Shown here: positions 8,537-17,590 of the stretch, one piece after another | Numbering within the stretch: position 1 is the first letter of the stretch | Layout of the letters: every line of letters begins with the position of its first letter | Assembly: GCA_001263235.1 (NCBI GenBank) | Contig: LGRD01000001.1 | Coordinates: 1 to 64,000, forward strand | Direction of reading: 5' to 3' | Length of the DNA stretch: 64,000 bases | Source: Methylibium sp. NZG | GTDB taxonomy: Bacteria > Pseudomonadota > Gammaproteobacteria > Burkholderiales > Burkholderiaceae_C | Notes under the pieces: model-generated | Databases searched by the model: none | Told to the model about the DNA's origin: nothing | Seen by the model: the letters and a program-made list of their open reading frames with translations, nothing else | Position numbers and translations under genes: made by a program

Positions 8537-9505
8537 ATGAGCGCATCGCCCATCGGCGTGTTGGTGGTCGGCAGCCTCAATGTCGACCTGGTTGTGCGGG
8601 CACCGCGCCAGCCTCGCCCCGGCGAAACGCTGATCGGCGACGGCTTTGCCACCGACCAGGGCGGCAAAGGCGCCAACCAGGCGGTGGCCGCGGCGCGCAT
8701 GGGCGTGCGGGTGGCGATGATCGGCCGCGTCGGCGACGACGACCACGGCCGGCGCATGACGGCTGCGCTGGCGCGCGAGGGCATCGATATCGGCGCGGTC
8801 AGCACCGACGACGCGCTGCCGACCGGCGTGGCGGCCATCGTCGTGTCGCACGACGGCGAGAACAGCATCGTCGTCGTGCCGGGCGCCAACCACGCGCTCG
8901 GCTTGCAGCACATCGACGCGGCGGCCGCGCGCCTGACGGTGGCGCACGTCGTCGTCGCACAGCTCGAGGTGCCGACCGCCGCCGTCTTTCATGCGCTGCG
9001 ACTTGCACGCAGCGCCGGTGCCGTCACGCTGCTGAATGCCGCACCCGCGGCCGCGCCCGCAGCCGCACCCTCAGCCGCACTAACGCCCGAACAACTGCAA
9101 AGCGTCAACTGGCTCGTCGTCAACGAAGGCGAGGCCGCCACGCTGCTGGGCACGCCGGTGGTCGAGATGTCGCAGGCCCGCGCCGCCGCGCGCGCGCTGC
9201 TGGGCTGGGGGCCGGGCGACGTGGTCGTCACCGTCGGCGCCCGCGGGCTGGTGCACGCCAATGCGGCCGGCGTGACGCACCACGCCGCCAGCGCCGTGAA
9301 GGCGGTGGACACCACCGGCGCCGGCGACACTTTCGTCGGCGTGCTGGCCGCCGCGCTCGCGCAGGGCCTGTCGGCCGACGAAGCACTGCGCCGCGGCCAG
9401 GCCGCCGCGGCGATTGCCGTCACACGGCGCGGCGCGCAGTCGGCGATGCCGAGTGCGGACGAGGTGGCCGCCGCACTGGCCGATCTGCGGCCACCGATTC
9501 ACTGA
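8537..9505 (+). CDS. rbsK: Ribokinase
   Basis: This 322-residue PfkB kinase shows the ribokinase hallmarks: GSLNVDLV near the N-terminus, the GGKGANQAVAAARMG substrate-binding stretch, and DTTGAGDTFVG with the catalytic aspartate. It phosphorylates ribose to ribose 5-phosphate in the cytosol. An alanine/proline-rich stretch (residues about 173-185) is a small low-complexity insertion. A nucleoside hydrolase two genes downstream would release ribose from ribonucleosides, giving this kinase its substrate (inference from context). Confidence 0.92.
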   Translation: MSASPIGVLVVGSLNVDLVVRAPRQPRPGETLIGDGFATDQGGKGANQAVAAARMGVRVAMIGRVGDDDHGRRMTAALAREGIDIGAVSTDDALPTGVAAIVVSHDGENSIVVVPGANHALGLQHIDAAAARLTVAHVVVAQLEVPTAAVFHALRLARSAGAVTLLNAAPAAAPAAAPSAALTPEQLQSVNWLVVNEGEAATLLGTPVVEMSQARAAARALLGWGPGDVVVTVGARGLVHANAAGVTHHAASAVKAVDTTGAGDTFVGVLAAALAQGLSADEALRRGQAAAAIAVTRRGAQSAMPSADEVAAALADLRPPIH

Positions 9506-9511
9506 CGTCTC

Positions 9512-9955
9512 GTGAAGCAGCTCGTTCTTGAAGGCGGTTGCCTTTGCGGCCGGATCCGGTTTCGAGCCACCGGCCAGCCGGCTCGGCCGCACACCTGCTC
9601 GTGCGCGAGCTGTCGCCGGCACTCGGGCTCCCTCACGCTGACCTGGGTGGAGTTTCCGGCCCCCCATGTCCAATGGATCGGCCCGGGTGGCGCACCCGCC
9701 ACGTGGCGTTCTTCGCCGTACTCAAGCCGTGCCTTCTGCAACGCCTGCGGAAGCACCGTCGGCGCGATCGACGACGAGCCGACCGTCGCGTTGGCGACCG
9801 GCGCGTTCGACAAGCCGCACCTCAACGCGCTGGCTCCCACCCATCACTCGTACACCTCGCGCAGGCCGCGTTGGTGGCATGTCCGGTCTGACTACGAAGC
9901 GCTTGGCGCAGACACCGCCGCCGGGCAACCCGTCCTCGGCGCCTTGCCACGATGA
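9512..9955 (+). CDS. GFA family (glutathione-dependent formaldehyde-activating-like) zinc protein
   Basis: This 147-residue protein has the cysteine pattern of the GFA/Mss4-like beta fold: Cys10-x-Cys12 in GGCLCGRIRF, a CSCASC cluster near residues 29-34 and FCNACGST later. These bind structural zinc. The function of individual family members is mostly unknown. It starts with GTG six bases after rbsK, and its stop overlaps the ATG of the nucleoside hydrolase, so the three genes are probably one transcript. Confidence 0.85.
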   Translation: MKQLVLEGGCLCGRIRFRATGQPARPHTCSCASCRRHSGSLTLTWVEFPAPHVQWIGPGGAPATWRSSPYSSRAFCNACGSTVGAIDDEPTVALATGAFDKPHLNALAPTHHSYTSRRPRWWHVRSDYEALGADTAAGQPVLGALPR

Positions 9956-10899
9956 AAATCCTGTTCGACACCGACCCCGGCATCGACGACGCGATGGCGC
10001 TGCTGATGCTCGCGCGCGACCCGCGGGCCGAACTCGTCGGCATCACCACCGTGTTCGGCAACGCGCCGATCGCGACCACCACCGCGAACGCCCTGGCGCT
10101 GTGCGAGCACTTCGGCATCGACGCGCCGGTCTCGCGCGGCGCGGCACAGGCGCTGGCGCTGCCGCCGCGCGGCTTCCCGGAAGACATCCACGGCCGCGAT
10201 GGGCTGGGCAACGTCGGCCTGCCGGCGGCGCGGGTGCGCGGCGTCGAGGCGTTGCCCGCGCCCGAGTTCATCAGCGCGCTGGCACGCCGCCATTCGGGCG
10301 AGCTGACGCTGGTGGCTGTCGGCCCGCTGACCAACCTGGCGCTGGCGCTGCAGTTCGACCCCGGCCTGCCGCAGCACGTGAAGCAGGTGGTGGTGATGGG
10401 CGGTGCGTTCGGCCTGCGCGGCCACGGCGGCAACGTGACGCCGGTGGCCGAGGCCAACATCTTCAACGACCCGCATGCTGCCGACCGCGTGTTCACCACG
10501 GCCTGGCCGGTCACGCTGGTCGGGCTGGACGTGACGCACGAGGTGCTGATGCACACCGGCTACCTCGACGCGCTCGGGCGCGACGGCGGCAATGAGGGCC
10601 GCTTCATCCGCGATATCACGCACTGCTACGAGGCCTTCTACAACGCGCGCACCGGCGGCGGCATCTTCTCGCACGACGCGAGCGCGGTGGCGTGCGCGCT
10701 CGACCCGTCTGCCTTCACGTTGCGGCGCGGCGCCGTGCGCGTGGTCACCGAGGGGCTGGCGCTCGGGCAGACGATCCAGTCGCCGCTGGGCTTGAAGTTC
10801 GGTTCGACCGACTGGCACGGGCACCCCGCTCAATCGGTTTGTGTCGACGTTGACGCGCCGCGGTTGCTGGCCGAATTCAGCGCGCTGTTCGTGCGCTGA
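9952..10899 (+). CDS. Nucleoside hydrolase (inosine/uridine-preferring family)
   Basis: This 315-residue protein begins with the calcium-binding hallmark DTDPGIDDAMAL (residues 6-17). It continues with GNAPIATTTANAL and the EANIFNDPHAA segment near residue 165, which contacts the ribose, and a late GGGIFSHDASAVA stretch with the calcium-binding aspartate. It hydrolyses ribonucleosides to base and ribose. The ATG overlaps the GFA gene stop. Together with rbsK it provides a ribonucleoside branch beside the deoxynucleoside operon at 2.3-6.5 kb. Base preference cannot be read from the sequence. Confidence 0.92.
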   Translation: MKILFDTDPGIDDAMALLMLARDPRAELVGITTVFGNAPIATTTANALALCEHFGIDAPVSRGAAQALALPPRGFPEDIHGRDGLGNVGLPAARVRGVEALPAPEFISALARRHSGELTLVAVGPLTNLALALQFDPGLPQHVKQVVVMGGAFGLRGHGGNVTPVAEANIFNDPHAADRVFTTAWPVTLVGLDVTHEVLMHTGYLDALGRDGGNEGRFIRDITHCYEAFYNARTGGGIFSHDASAVACALDPSAFTLRRGAVRVVTEGLALGQTIQSPLGLKFGSTDWHGHPAQSVCVDVDAPRLLAEFSALFVR

Positions 10900-10926
10900 T
10901 CGAGCCGCACCGACCGCCGCGCGGCA

Positions 10927-12270
10927 TCAGCGCTGCGGCATGTCCTTGACGGAATAGCCCAGGCTCACCGTCGCATCGGCCGGGATCGGCGGCATGGAGT
11001 CGTTCCAGCGCAGCCAGTCTTCGCGCATGCGGGCCAGGCGCTCGCCGTCGCGCCCGGCGTGGTTGGCGCGCTCGCGTTCGTCGGCGTCGATGTCGAACAG
11101 GTACTCGTGGCCATCGACCTGCAGGTACTTCCAGCGGCCGTGGCGGAGTGCGCGCTGGCCGCGGTGGTTCATGCGCCAGTGCAACACGCGCTCGAACTCG
11201 GGCGCGCCGCGCAGCACGTCCATCAGCGACACGCCGTCGAGCGGATGGTCGGCCGCGGCCGACACGCCGGCCGCGGCCAGCACCGTGGCGGTCCAGTCCA
11301 TCGTCATGCAGTGCTGCGCGCTCACGCACCCGGGTGCGATGACCGCCGGCCACTGCGCGATCCACGGCACGCGGATACCGCCTTCGGTCAGGTCCATCTT
11401 GCCGCCCACCAGCGGCCAGTTGTCGGAGAAGCGCTCGCCGCCGTTGTCGCTGGTGAAGATCACCAAGGTGTTCTCAAGCACCCCCCGCACCGCCAGCGCC
11501 GCCAGCACGCGGCCGATGCCTTCGTCCATGTGGTGGATCATGCGGTGGTAGGTGTGGATGTTGCCGCCGTGCAGGTGGAACAGGTTGTCGCGCACCTCGG
11601 CGGCCAGCGCGGCGTCGTCGCGCGTCTCCCACGGCCAGTGCGGTGCGGTGTAGTGCAGGCTGAGCAGGAAGGGCGCGCTGCCGCCCGCACGTTTGTCGGC
11701 CATGCGTTCGATGAAGTCGACCGCGCGTTGCGAGATGAGGTCGGTGAGGTAGCCGGTGTCGTGCACTTCCTCATCGCCCTGCCACAGGTCGTGCGCACCG
11801 CTGCTGGCGCAGTGGCTGAAGTAGTCCACACCGCCCGACATCGGGCCGAAGAACTCGTCATAACCCGAGCGCAGCGGGCCGAAGTGCGGCGGGTAGCCCA
11901 GGTGCCACTTGCCGACCAGCGCGGTGCGGTAGCCGGCCGCGCGCAGCAGCGACGGCAGGCTCGGGTGCTCGAGTGGCAGGCCCAGCGTGGCGCTGCCGCG
12001 CGAGCGGCTGTTGATCGGCTCCTCGGCCGCACCGCGCAGCCGGTACTGGTAGCGCCCGGTCATCAGCGCAAAGCGCGTGGGCGAACAGACCGGCGAGTTC
12101 GAGTAACCCTGCGTGAAGCGGATGCCGCGCGCCGCCATTGCATCGAGCACCGGCGACACCGCACCGAATGCCGCCGGCCGGCCGCCGTAGCAGCCGAGGT
12201 CGGCGTAACCGAGGTCGTCGGCGACGATGAAGACGATGTTGGGGCGCTGCGCGGCCGTGGTGCGCGCCAT
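10927..12270 (-). CDS. Type I sulfatase (formylglycine-dependent)
   Basis: This 447-residue protein belongs to the alkaline-phosphatase-like sulfatases. The cysteine to be converted to formylglycine is Cys62 in the motif CSPTR, followed by LMTGR. Metal ligands include Asp18-Asp19 (VADDLG) and TSDNGGE; GKWHLGY carries Lys121 and His123. There is no signal peptide, so it should act in the cytoplasm on an imported sulfate ester. The start at 12270 was chosen because the longer frame overlaps the upstream gene. It lies two bases after the TauD-like gene and is the last gene of a three-gene minus-strand operon. No dedicated maturase is present in the window. Confidence 0.9.
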   Translation of the reverse strand: MARTTAAQRPNIVFIVADDLGYADLGCYGGRPAAFGAVSPVLDAMAARGIRFTQGYSNSPVCSPTRFALMTGRYQYRLRGAAEEPINSRSRGSATLGLPLEHPSLPSLLRAAGYRTALVGKWHLGYPPHFGPLRSGYDEFFGPMSGGVDYFSHCASSGAHDLWQGDEEVHDTGYLTDLISQRAVDFIERMADKRAGGSAPFLLSLHYTAPHWPWETRDDAALAAEVRDNLFHLHGGNIHTYHRMIHHMDEGIGRVLAALAVRGVLENTLVIFTSDNGGERFSDNWPLVGGKMDLTEGGIRVPWIAQWPAVIAPGCVSAQHCMTMDWTATVLAAAGVSAAADHPLDGVSLMDVLRGAPEFERVLHWRMNHRGQRALRHGRWKYLQVDGHEYLFDIDADERERANHAGRDGERLARMREDWLRWNDSMPPIPADATVSLGYSVKDMPQR

Positions 12271-12272
12271 GT

Positions 12273-13160
12273 TCACATGGCGTAGGTCGACGCGAGCACC
12301 GCCGGCGCCACCGCATCCCGCGACTCTTCGAGCACGGTCACGCGCCACAGGGTGCGCGCGTCGTTCGGGTCGATCAGCGTGGCCGAGTGCAGCAGCGCGG
12401 CGTTGTCCCACACCACGATGTCGCCGACGCCGTACTTGAAGCTCAGCTGGTACCCGGCCTGCGTCGAATGCGCCGCGAGTTCGTCGAGCAGGCTGCGCGC
12501 TTCGTCGTCGGGCATGCCGACGATGCCGAACGAGCTGCCCGACACCGCATACAGCGACTTGCGCCCGGTGACCGGGTGCGGCCGTGCGATGCGGTGCGTG
12601 ATGACCGGCATCTTCGCCTTCTGCTCGGCGCTGAGCACCGAGGCGGCGGTGCGGCTGCTCTCGTTCACGTCGTGGCGGTTGCCGTACTGGTGCACGGCCA
12701 TCAGCGGGTCGATACGCTTCTTCATCGCATCGGGCAGGTCGTCGTACGCGGCCTGCTGGTTGGCAAACAAGGTGTCGCCGCCGACCTGGGGCACAACGCG
12801 CGAGTACAGCGTGGTCGCACGGGCCGGCACCTGCAGGTACGAATAGTCGGTGTGAAAGTACGAGCCGGCGTCCTGCAGGCCGGTCGGTTGGCCGGCGACC
12901 TTCACGTTCGACAGGATCAGGATGTTCGCGTCGTCCGGGTGATGGAACTGGTCGATCACGTGCGGCTGTGGCGGCCCGAAGCGGCGCGCGAACGCCAGGA
13001 ACTGCGTGGCGGTGAGGCGTTGGTTGCGCAGCGCCAGCACCTGGTTCGCATAGAAGGCCTGTTCGAGTTCCTTGAAGGTGGCATCAGACAGCGGCTGCGA
13101 CAGATCGACGTCGAAGGTCTCGACGCCGAACAGCGGGGACAGGGGTTTGAAAGTGGCCAT
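12273..13160 (-). CDS. TauD/TfdA-family 2-oxoglutarate-dependent dioxygenase
   Basis: This 295-residue Fe(II) dioxygenase shows the facial triad His103-x-Asp105 (in FHTDYSY) and His258 (in ALLHSA), with the 2-oxoglutarate-binding Arg273 in LWRVTV. The family oxidises sulfonates, alkyl sulfates, aryloxyacetates and similar compounds. Its position between a flavin monooxygenase and a sulfatase suggests an organosulfur or related substrate, but specificity cannot be assigned. The C-terminus ends at the junction with the sulfatase gene. The ATG at 13160 precedes the conserved N-terminal strand. Confidence 0.88.
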   Translation of the reverse strand: MATFKPLSPLFGVETFDVDLSQPLSDATFKELEQAFYANQVLALRNQRLTATQFLAFARRFGPPQPHVIDQFHHPDDANILILSNVKVAGQPTGLQDAGSYFHTDYSYLQVPARATTLYSRVVPQVGGDTLFANQQAAYDDLPDAMKKRIDPLMAVHQYGNRHDVNESSRTAASVLSAEQKAKMPVITHRIARPHPVTGRKSLYAVSGSSFGIVGMPDDEARSLLDELAAHSTQAGYQLSFKYGVGDIVVWDNAALLHSATLIDPNDARTLWRVTVLEESRDAVAPAVLASTYAM

Positions 13161-13186
13161 GAGAGGGAGAGGCAGTGAAGTCGAAC

Positions 13187-14989
13187 TCAGCCTTTGTGGT
13201 GCACCTTCTGCAAGCCGTAGACCTCGGTGGCCAACCCCTCGTGCCGCGCCTTCAACTGCAGCGACAGGAACTGCGAGTAGTGCCGGCTCTGGTGCAGGTT
13301 GCCGCCGTGGAACCACAGCGCCGCTTGCTGCGTGGGCTTCCACATGTTGCGCAACTCGCCTTCCCACGGCCCCGGGTCTTTCGTGGTGCCTGAGCCGAGG
13401 CCCCAGCACTTGCCCACCTTGTCGGCCACTTCTTTGGAGATGAGCTGCGCGGCCCAGCCGTTCATCGAGCCGTAGCCGGTGGCGTAGACGATCAGGTCGG
13501 CCGGCAGTTCGGTGCCGTCGGCGAAGCTGATCGAGTTCGCATTGATGCGCTCGACCTGCGCACGGCTCTTGAGCTTGATCTTGCCGTCGGCCACCAGCTC
13601 GGACGCGCCCACGTCGATGTAGTAGCCCGAGCCGCGGCGCAGGTACTTCATGAACAGGCCCGATTCGTCGTCGCCAAAGTCGAGCATGAAGCCGGCTTTC
13701 TCGAGCCGCGCGTACAGGTCGGCGTCGCGCTTCTTCATCTCGTCGTACACCGGCACCTGGAAGGTGTGCATGATCTTGTACGGGACGGAGGCAAAGATCA
13801 GGTCGGCCTTGTGGTGGTCGATGCCGTTCTTGACCGCGTCCTCGGAGTACAGCCCACCGAGCGCCAGGTCCATCAGCGAGTCCGACTTGGCGATGTGCGT
13901 GCTCGTGCGCTGCACCATCGTCACGTCGGCGCCGTGCTCCCACAGCGCGGCGCAGATGTCGTGCGCGGAGTTGTTGGAGCCGATCACGACCACCTTCTTG
14001 CCGCGGTATTTGTCGGGCCCCGGGTGTTGGCTGGAGTGGTGCTGCTCGCCCTTGAAGTTCTCGGCGCCGGGGAACGTCGGGATGTTGGGCACCGCGGACA
14101 TGCCGGTGGCCAGCACGAGTTGCTTCGGCTTCAACGTGATCGTCTTGCCGCCGCGTTCGACCTGCACCGTCCACGCTTGCGTCTTCTCATCGAACGTCGC
14201 GCTCTTGCAGGTGGTCTGCGTCCAGTAGTTCAGCTCCATGACCTTGGTGTACATCTCGAGCCAGTCGCCGATCTTGTCCTTCGGCGCGAACACAGGCCAG
14301 TGGTCGGGGAAGGGCAGGTACGGCAGGTGGTCGTACCACACCGGGTCGTGCAGGCACAGGCTCTTGTAGCGCTTGCGCCAGGAGTCGCCGGGTTTGTCGT
14401 TCTTCTCGACGATCAGCGTGGGCACACCGAGGCGGCGCAAGCGCGCGCCGAGCGCAATGCCGCCCTGCCCGCCGCCGACGATCAGCACGTAAGGCTGTGT
14501 CGTGTCGCCGAAGCCGGCCTCTTCGGCCTGACGCTTCTCCAGCCAGCTCTGGCGCCCGGGCTGCACGCCGTGCTCCACGCCCTTGGGCCGCGCGCCGCCC
14601 TTGGGTTCTTCATGGCCCTTCAGCTCGACCATCGTGGTCAGCAGCGTCCAGCACTTGTCGCCCTTCAGCCGCAACTGCCCGCGCCCGCGCGACACGCCGG
14701 TCTCGAAGGTGAACCACGCTTCGGTGACGCCGCCGGCTTCGGTGGCGTCGCCCTCGATCTGCCAGTTCGCAGGCTTCGTGCTGGCGAGCGTGGCCTTCAG
14801 CATCGCTTCGATCTGCGCCTTGCCCTCCATCGTCTTGATGTTCCAGGTGAAGCTCACCAGGTCGCGCCAATAACAGTCGTCGTCGAACAGCGCCAGCGCG
14901 CCGGCGATGTCGCCCTTCTCCAGCGCCGCGCCCAGGCCGGCGAGCCAGCCCTTGACGGACTGGGTGTGGGGGTTGGTCAGTTCGGTCAT
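13187..14989 (-). CDS. Flavin-containing monooxygenase with N-terminal NTF2-like domain
   Basis: This 600-residue protein has two parts. Residues about 10-130 resemble an NTF2/SnoaL-like cone fold. Residues about 165-600 form an FAD/NADPH oxidoreductase of the FMO/Baeyer-Villiger type, with FAD-binding GGGQGG at 172-177, the FAD-helix partner KPGDSWRKRY, and the NADPH-binding GSNNSA at 337-342. The reaction would be oxygenation of a nitrogen, sulfur or ketone substrate. It heads the operon with the dioxygenase and sulfatase, starting at 14989, with a 265-base divergent promoter region to the PQQ-type dehydrogenase. Confidence 0.88.
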   Translation of the reverse strand: MTELTNPHTQSVKGWLAGLGAALEKGDIAGALALFDDDCYWRDLVSFTWNIKTMEGKAQIEAMLKATLASTKPANWQIEGDATEAGGVTEAWFTFETGVSRGRGQLRLKGDKCWTLLTTMVELKGHEEPKGGARPKGVEHGVQPGRQSWLEKRQAEEAGFGDTTQPYVLIVGGGQGGIALGARLRRLGVPTLIVEKNDKPGDSWRKRYKSLCLHDPVWYDHLPYLPFPDHWPVFAPKDKIGDWLEMYTKVMELNYWTQTTCKSATFDEKTQAWTVQVERGGKTITLKPKQLVLATGMSAVPNIPTFPGAENFKGEQHHSSQHPGPDKYRGKKVVVIGSNNSAHDICAALWEHGADVTMVQRTSTHIAKSDSLMDLALGGLYSEDAVKNGIDHHKADLIFASVPYKIMHTFQVPVYDEMKKRDADLYARLEKAGFMLDFGDDESGLFMKYLRRGSGYYIDVGASELVADGKIKLKSRAQVERINANSISFADGTELPADLIVYATGYGSMNGWAAQLISKEVADKVGKCWGLGSGTTKDPGPWEGELRNMWKPTQQAALWFHGGNLHQSRHYSQFLSLQLKARHEGLATEVYGLQKVHHKG

Positions 14990-15254
14990 GGGGGGAAGTC
15001 TCCGCGTTCAGGTGTTGATACGGGTCCGGACCTCAGGGGGGCCCGGCGCGAAGGAGAGAGGGAAACGCCGCACAGCGTGCGCCCGATCGGCTCCGGCGTC
15101 ATGCGGGATTGCACGAGTGGTTGCCGCCTTGCATCTGCTGTCTTATCAGGGCGGTGACTGCCTGCACCAGCGCGACTGGAAGAGGCTCCACCGTTGGTCG
15201 GATGGATCGCAAACCATCGTCGGCCACTTCACCCACCACAAGGAGACACGAGAC

Positions 15255-16517
15255 ATGGCACAGATGTTCAGGAAAGTGTTGGTAGCCTCCATCGGCCTGG
15301 GGCTGACGGGCAGCCTGTTGGCTGCGGCACCGACCGTGACGACGGAGGACGTGGTCGACAAGCTCGATTCACCCTGGGACATGGCCTTCATGAAGGACGG
15401 CACCATGTTCTTCACCGAGAAGTGCAAAGGGCTTTCGGTCCGAACGGCAGCGGGCGCCATCAACAAGCTGCACGGCGTCGGCGCGACCACCGGCTATTCG
15501 TCGGCAAGCGCTGATCTGTTTTGCGACGGCCAGGCCGGCATGATGGGCGTGGCGATCGACCCGCAGTTCGCCACCAACCGCTTCATCTACGTCTACTCCA
15601 GCTCCAAACTCAACGACAAGCTGGGCAACCGGGTGATGCGCTTCAAGCTCAACGACGCGATGACGGCGGTGTCGGACCGCACCGATATCGTCGCCGACAT
15701 CGGCTACAAGCCCAAGGCCAGCAAGCACCCGTTCGGCGGCCCCGGCGCGCACAACGGCGGCCGCATCCGTTTCAGCCCTGGCGATGGCTACCTTTACGTG
15801 ACGACGGGCGACAACCACCTCGGCATCGGCCCGCAGGGGCCGACCTACATCGGCGGCAAGGTGCTGCGTGTTGATCGCGACGGCAAGCCGGCCGCAGACA
15901 ACAAGCCGCCGGCCGGCTTCGACCCGCGCGTGTTCACCTACGGGCACCGCAACCCGCAGGGCATCGCCTTCCGCCCTGGCGACAACCGCCCGTTCACCGC
16001 CGAGAACGGCCCGTGGCACAGCGATGAAGTGACCGCACTCGTCAACGGCGGCAACGCCGGCTGGGACCCGCGACCCAACGTAGGCGGCCGCAAGGACTGC
16101 CCCGACGACTACTGCGGCTACTCGCCCAACCAGATGGGCGCGATGGAGCCGAAGAAGCGCGCCGCCTTCATGCCGATGACCGACCTCAAGACCTACCCGA
16201 AGGCGATGAAGCCGGCGTTCAACAACAAGGGGCTGTCGCAGGGGATGTTCTGCAACACCTTCTTGTCGGGCGCGCAGTGGAAGGACTGGAACGGCCAGAT
16301 GGTGGTCGGCTATGCCGGCATCGGCATTCACGGCACGACCGTGGGCAACCGGCTCGACCTGCTGAAGGTCAGCGCCGATGGCTCGTCTGCCACCAAGACC
16401 GACTTCCCGTGGCCGACGGTGGCCGGCCGCTTCCGCGCCTGTGAAACCGGCACCGATGGCAACCTGTACGTCGCACTCGAAGACCAGGGCAAGATCATCC
16501 GCGTGAAGCCGCAGTAA
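15255..16517 (+). CDS. Soluble PQQ-type sugar dehydrogenase (GSDH/YliI family), secreted
   Basis: This 420-residue protein has a signal peptide (residues 1 to about 24, ending LLAAAPT). Its beta-propeller carries family motifs LDSPWDMAF, GGMMGVAIDP-like QAGMMGVAI, a GAHNGGRIRF stretch with the catalytic-type histidine, and FTYGHRNPQGIAF. This fold uses PQQ to oxidise aldose sugars in the periplasm; the exact substrate is unknown. The ATG at 15255 has an AAGGAG ribosome binding site nine bases upstream. A terminator-like hairpin and then a cytochrome c gene follow, a likely electron acceptor pair. Confidence 0.85.
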   Translation: MAQMFRKVLVASIGLGLTGSLLAAAPTVTTEDVVDKLDSPWDMAFMKDGTMFFTEKCKGLSVRTAAGAINKLHGVGATTGYSSASADLFCDGQAGMMGVAIDPQFATNRFIYVYSSSKLNDKLGNRVMRFKLNDAMTAVSDRTDIVADIGYKPKASKHPFGGPGAHNGGRIRFSPGDGYLYVTTGDNHLGIGPQGPTYIGGKVLRVDRDGKPAADNKPPAGFDPRVFTYGHRNPQGIAFRPGDNRPFTAENGPWHSDEVTALVNGGNAGWDPRPNVGGRKDCPDDYCGYSPNQMGAMEPKKRAAFMPMTDLKTYPKAMKPAFNNKGLSQGMFCNTFLSGAQWKDWNGQMVVGYAGIGIHGTTVGNRLDLLKVSADGSSATKTDFPWPTVAGRFRACETGTDGNLYVALEDQGKIIRVKPQ

Positions 16518-16529
16518 AGCACCGAGCGG

Positions 16530-16572
16530 ACGCGCCGCCCTCCGATGGCGATGGCGGCGCGTTTGTCTCTTG
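16530..16572 (+). terminator. Hairpin terminator after the PQQ-type dehydrogenase
   Basis: A 10-base perfect stem (ACGCGCCGCC at 16530-16539 with GGCGGCGCGT at 16553-16562) encloses a 13-base loop and is followed by a T-rich TTTGTCTCTT tract. It sits 13 bases after the dehydrogenase stop and just before the cytochrome c gene, so it may attenuate rather than end the transcript. Confidence 0.7.
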
Positions 16573-16591
16573 CCCGAAGAAGGAGACCCGT

Positions 16592-16903
16592 TTGCGAACC
16601 ACACTTCTATGGATGGCATTGATCGGCTTGTGGGGCAGCGCAGCGCCGGTGCAGGCAGACCAAGACCTCGCGATGAAGAAGAACTGCTCCGCCTGCCACT
16701 ACGTCGACAAGCGCAAGTACGGGCCGAGCTTTCAGCAGATCGCTGCCAAGTACGCCGACCAGAAGAACGCAGAGGCCTTGCTCGCCAAGAAAATCAGGCG
16801 TGGCGGCACCGGCGTTTGGGGCCAGGACGTGATGCCCCCGCAACCGCAGGTGTCGGCCGCCGAAGCGCGCACGCTCGCGACTTACGTGCTGTCGGTGAAG
16901 TGA
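16592..16903 (+). CDS. Class I cytochrome c (c551/c552-like), periplasmic
   Basis: This 103-residue protein has a signal peptide ending near residue 22 (VQA), one heme-binding CSACH at residues 32-36, and a distal Met81 in DVMPPQ. This is the layout of small c551-type electron carriers. It starts with TTG at 16592 preceded by GAAGGAG. Being directly downstream of a periplasmic PQQ-type dehydrogenase, it probably takes electrons from that enzyme (inference). Confidence 0.9.
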   Translation: MRTTLLWMALIGLWGSAAPVQADQDLAMKKNCSACHYVDKRKYGPSFQQIAAKYADQKNAEALLAKKIRRGGTGVWGQDVMPPQPQVSAAEARTLATYVLSVK

Positions 16904-16963
16904 CGCTTCGGTGCCTGCAAGGCGGCTCATGACCCGAGCGATGGACGTGCTGCGACCGGTGGC

Positions 16964-17404
16964 ATGACGATGACGCCGATGGCTGCTTGCCGAACCCTGC
17001 TGGCGATCGCCTGGGTCGCCGCTGCGGTGCCTGCACGCGGCCAGGACTTTCACTACGTCGAGCCCGGCGTTGCCGCATGTGGAGCGCCTCCGGTGGCCAG
17101 CGCCGCACCGCCGAAAGCGGTGTCGCCGGGCGTTCCCGTGCCGGGCCGCATCAGCGTCTCGTGCGGGTTCGACCAAGGCTCCTACACCGTGAGCCTGAGC
17201 TCGACCGACCCCGGCGCGACGTTCGCGCCGAAGACCTTCCTCGTCAACTTCGGCCGCATTGCCGGCAACGGGGCCTATGCCGTCACGTTCTCGACGGTCG
17301 GCATGCACAGCCTCTCGACGACCATCACCTCGAACATGGGCAGCCCGGCGGTGGCCGGGCAGTTCGTCAGCCCGGCCAATCGGTTCAACGTCGTGAATCG
17401 TTGA
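16964..17404 (+). CDS. Exported protein of unknown function
   Basis: This 146-residue protein has a signal peptide (about residues 1-26, ending ARGQ), then a proline/alanine-rich linker and a beta-rich region with SVSCGFDQGSYTVSLSS and a late NRFNVVNR end. No family was recognised. Two cysteines after the signal could form a disulfide. It lies between the cytochrome and the large propeller lipoprotein on the same strand. Confidence 0.6.
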   Translation: MTMTPMAACRTLLAIAWVAAAVPARGQDFHYVEPGVAACGAPPVASAAPPKAVSPGVPVPGRISVSCGFDQGSYTVSLSSTDPGATFAPKTFLVNFGRIAGNGAYAVTFSTVGMHSLSTTITSNMGSPAVAGQFVSPANRFNVVNR

Positions 17405-17590
17405 AGGGTCGCCGCCGGCGACCGCCCGCAAGGACCGGAAGCCCTGACTGCGCCGATCGCCCAGACCCATCCAGCGCCCTTGCAAGGTCGGGCCGGGACA
17501 GGCCCACGCGCGGTTCGGGTCGGCCCGGTGGCGGGCCCCAGCGGCGTGCGCCCACAATCAATCCCCACCCTTCCGAAGAAACCGCTGACC

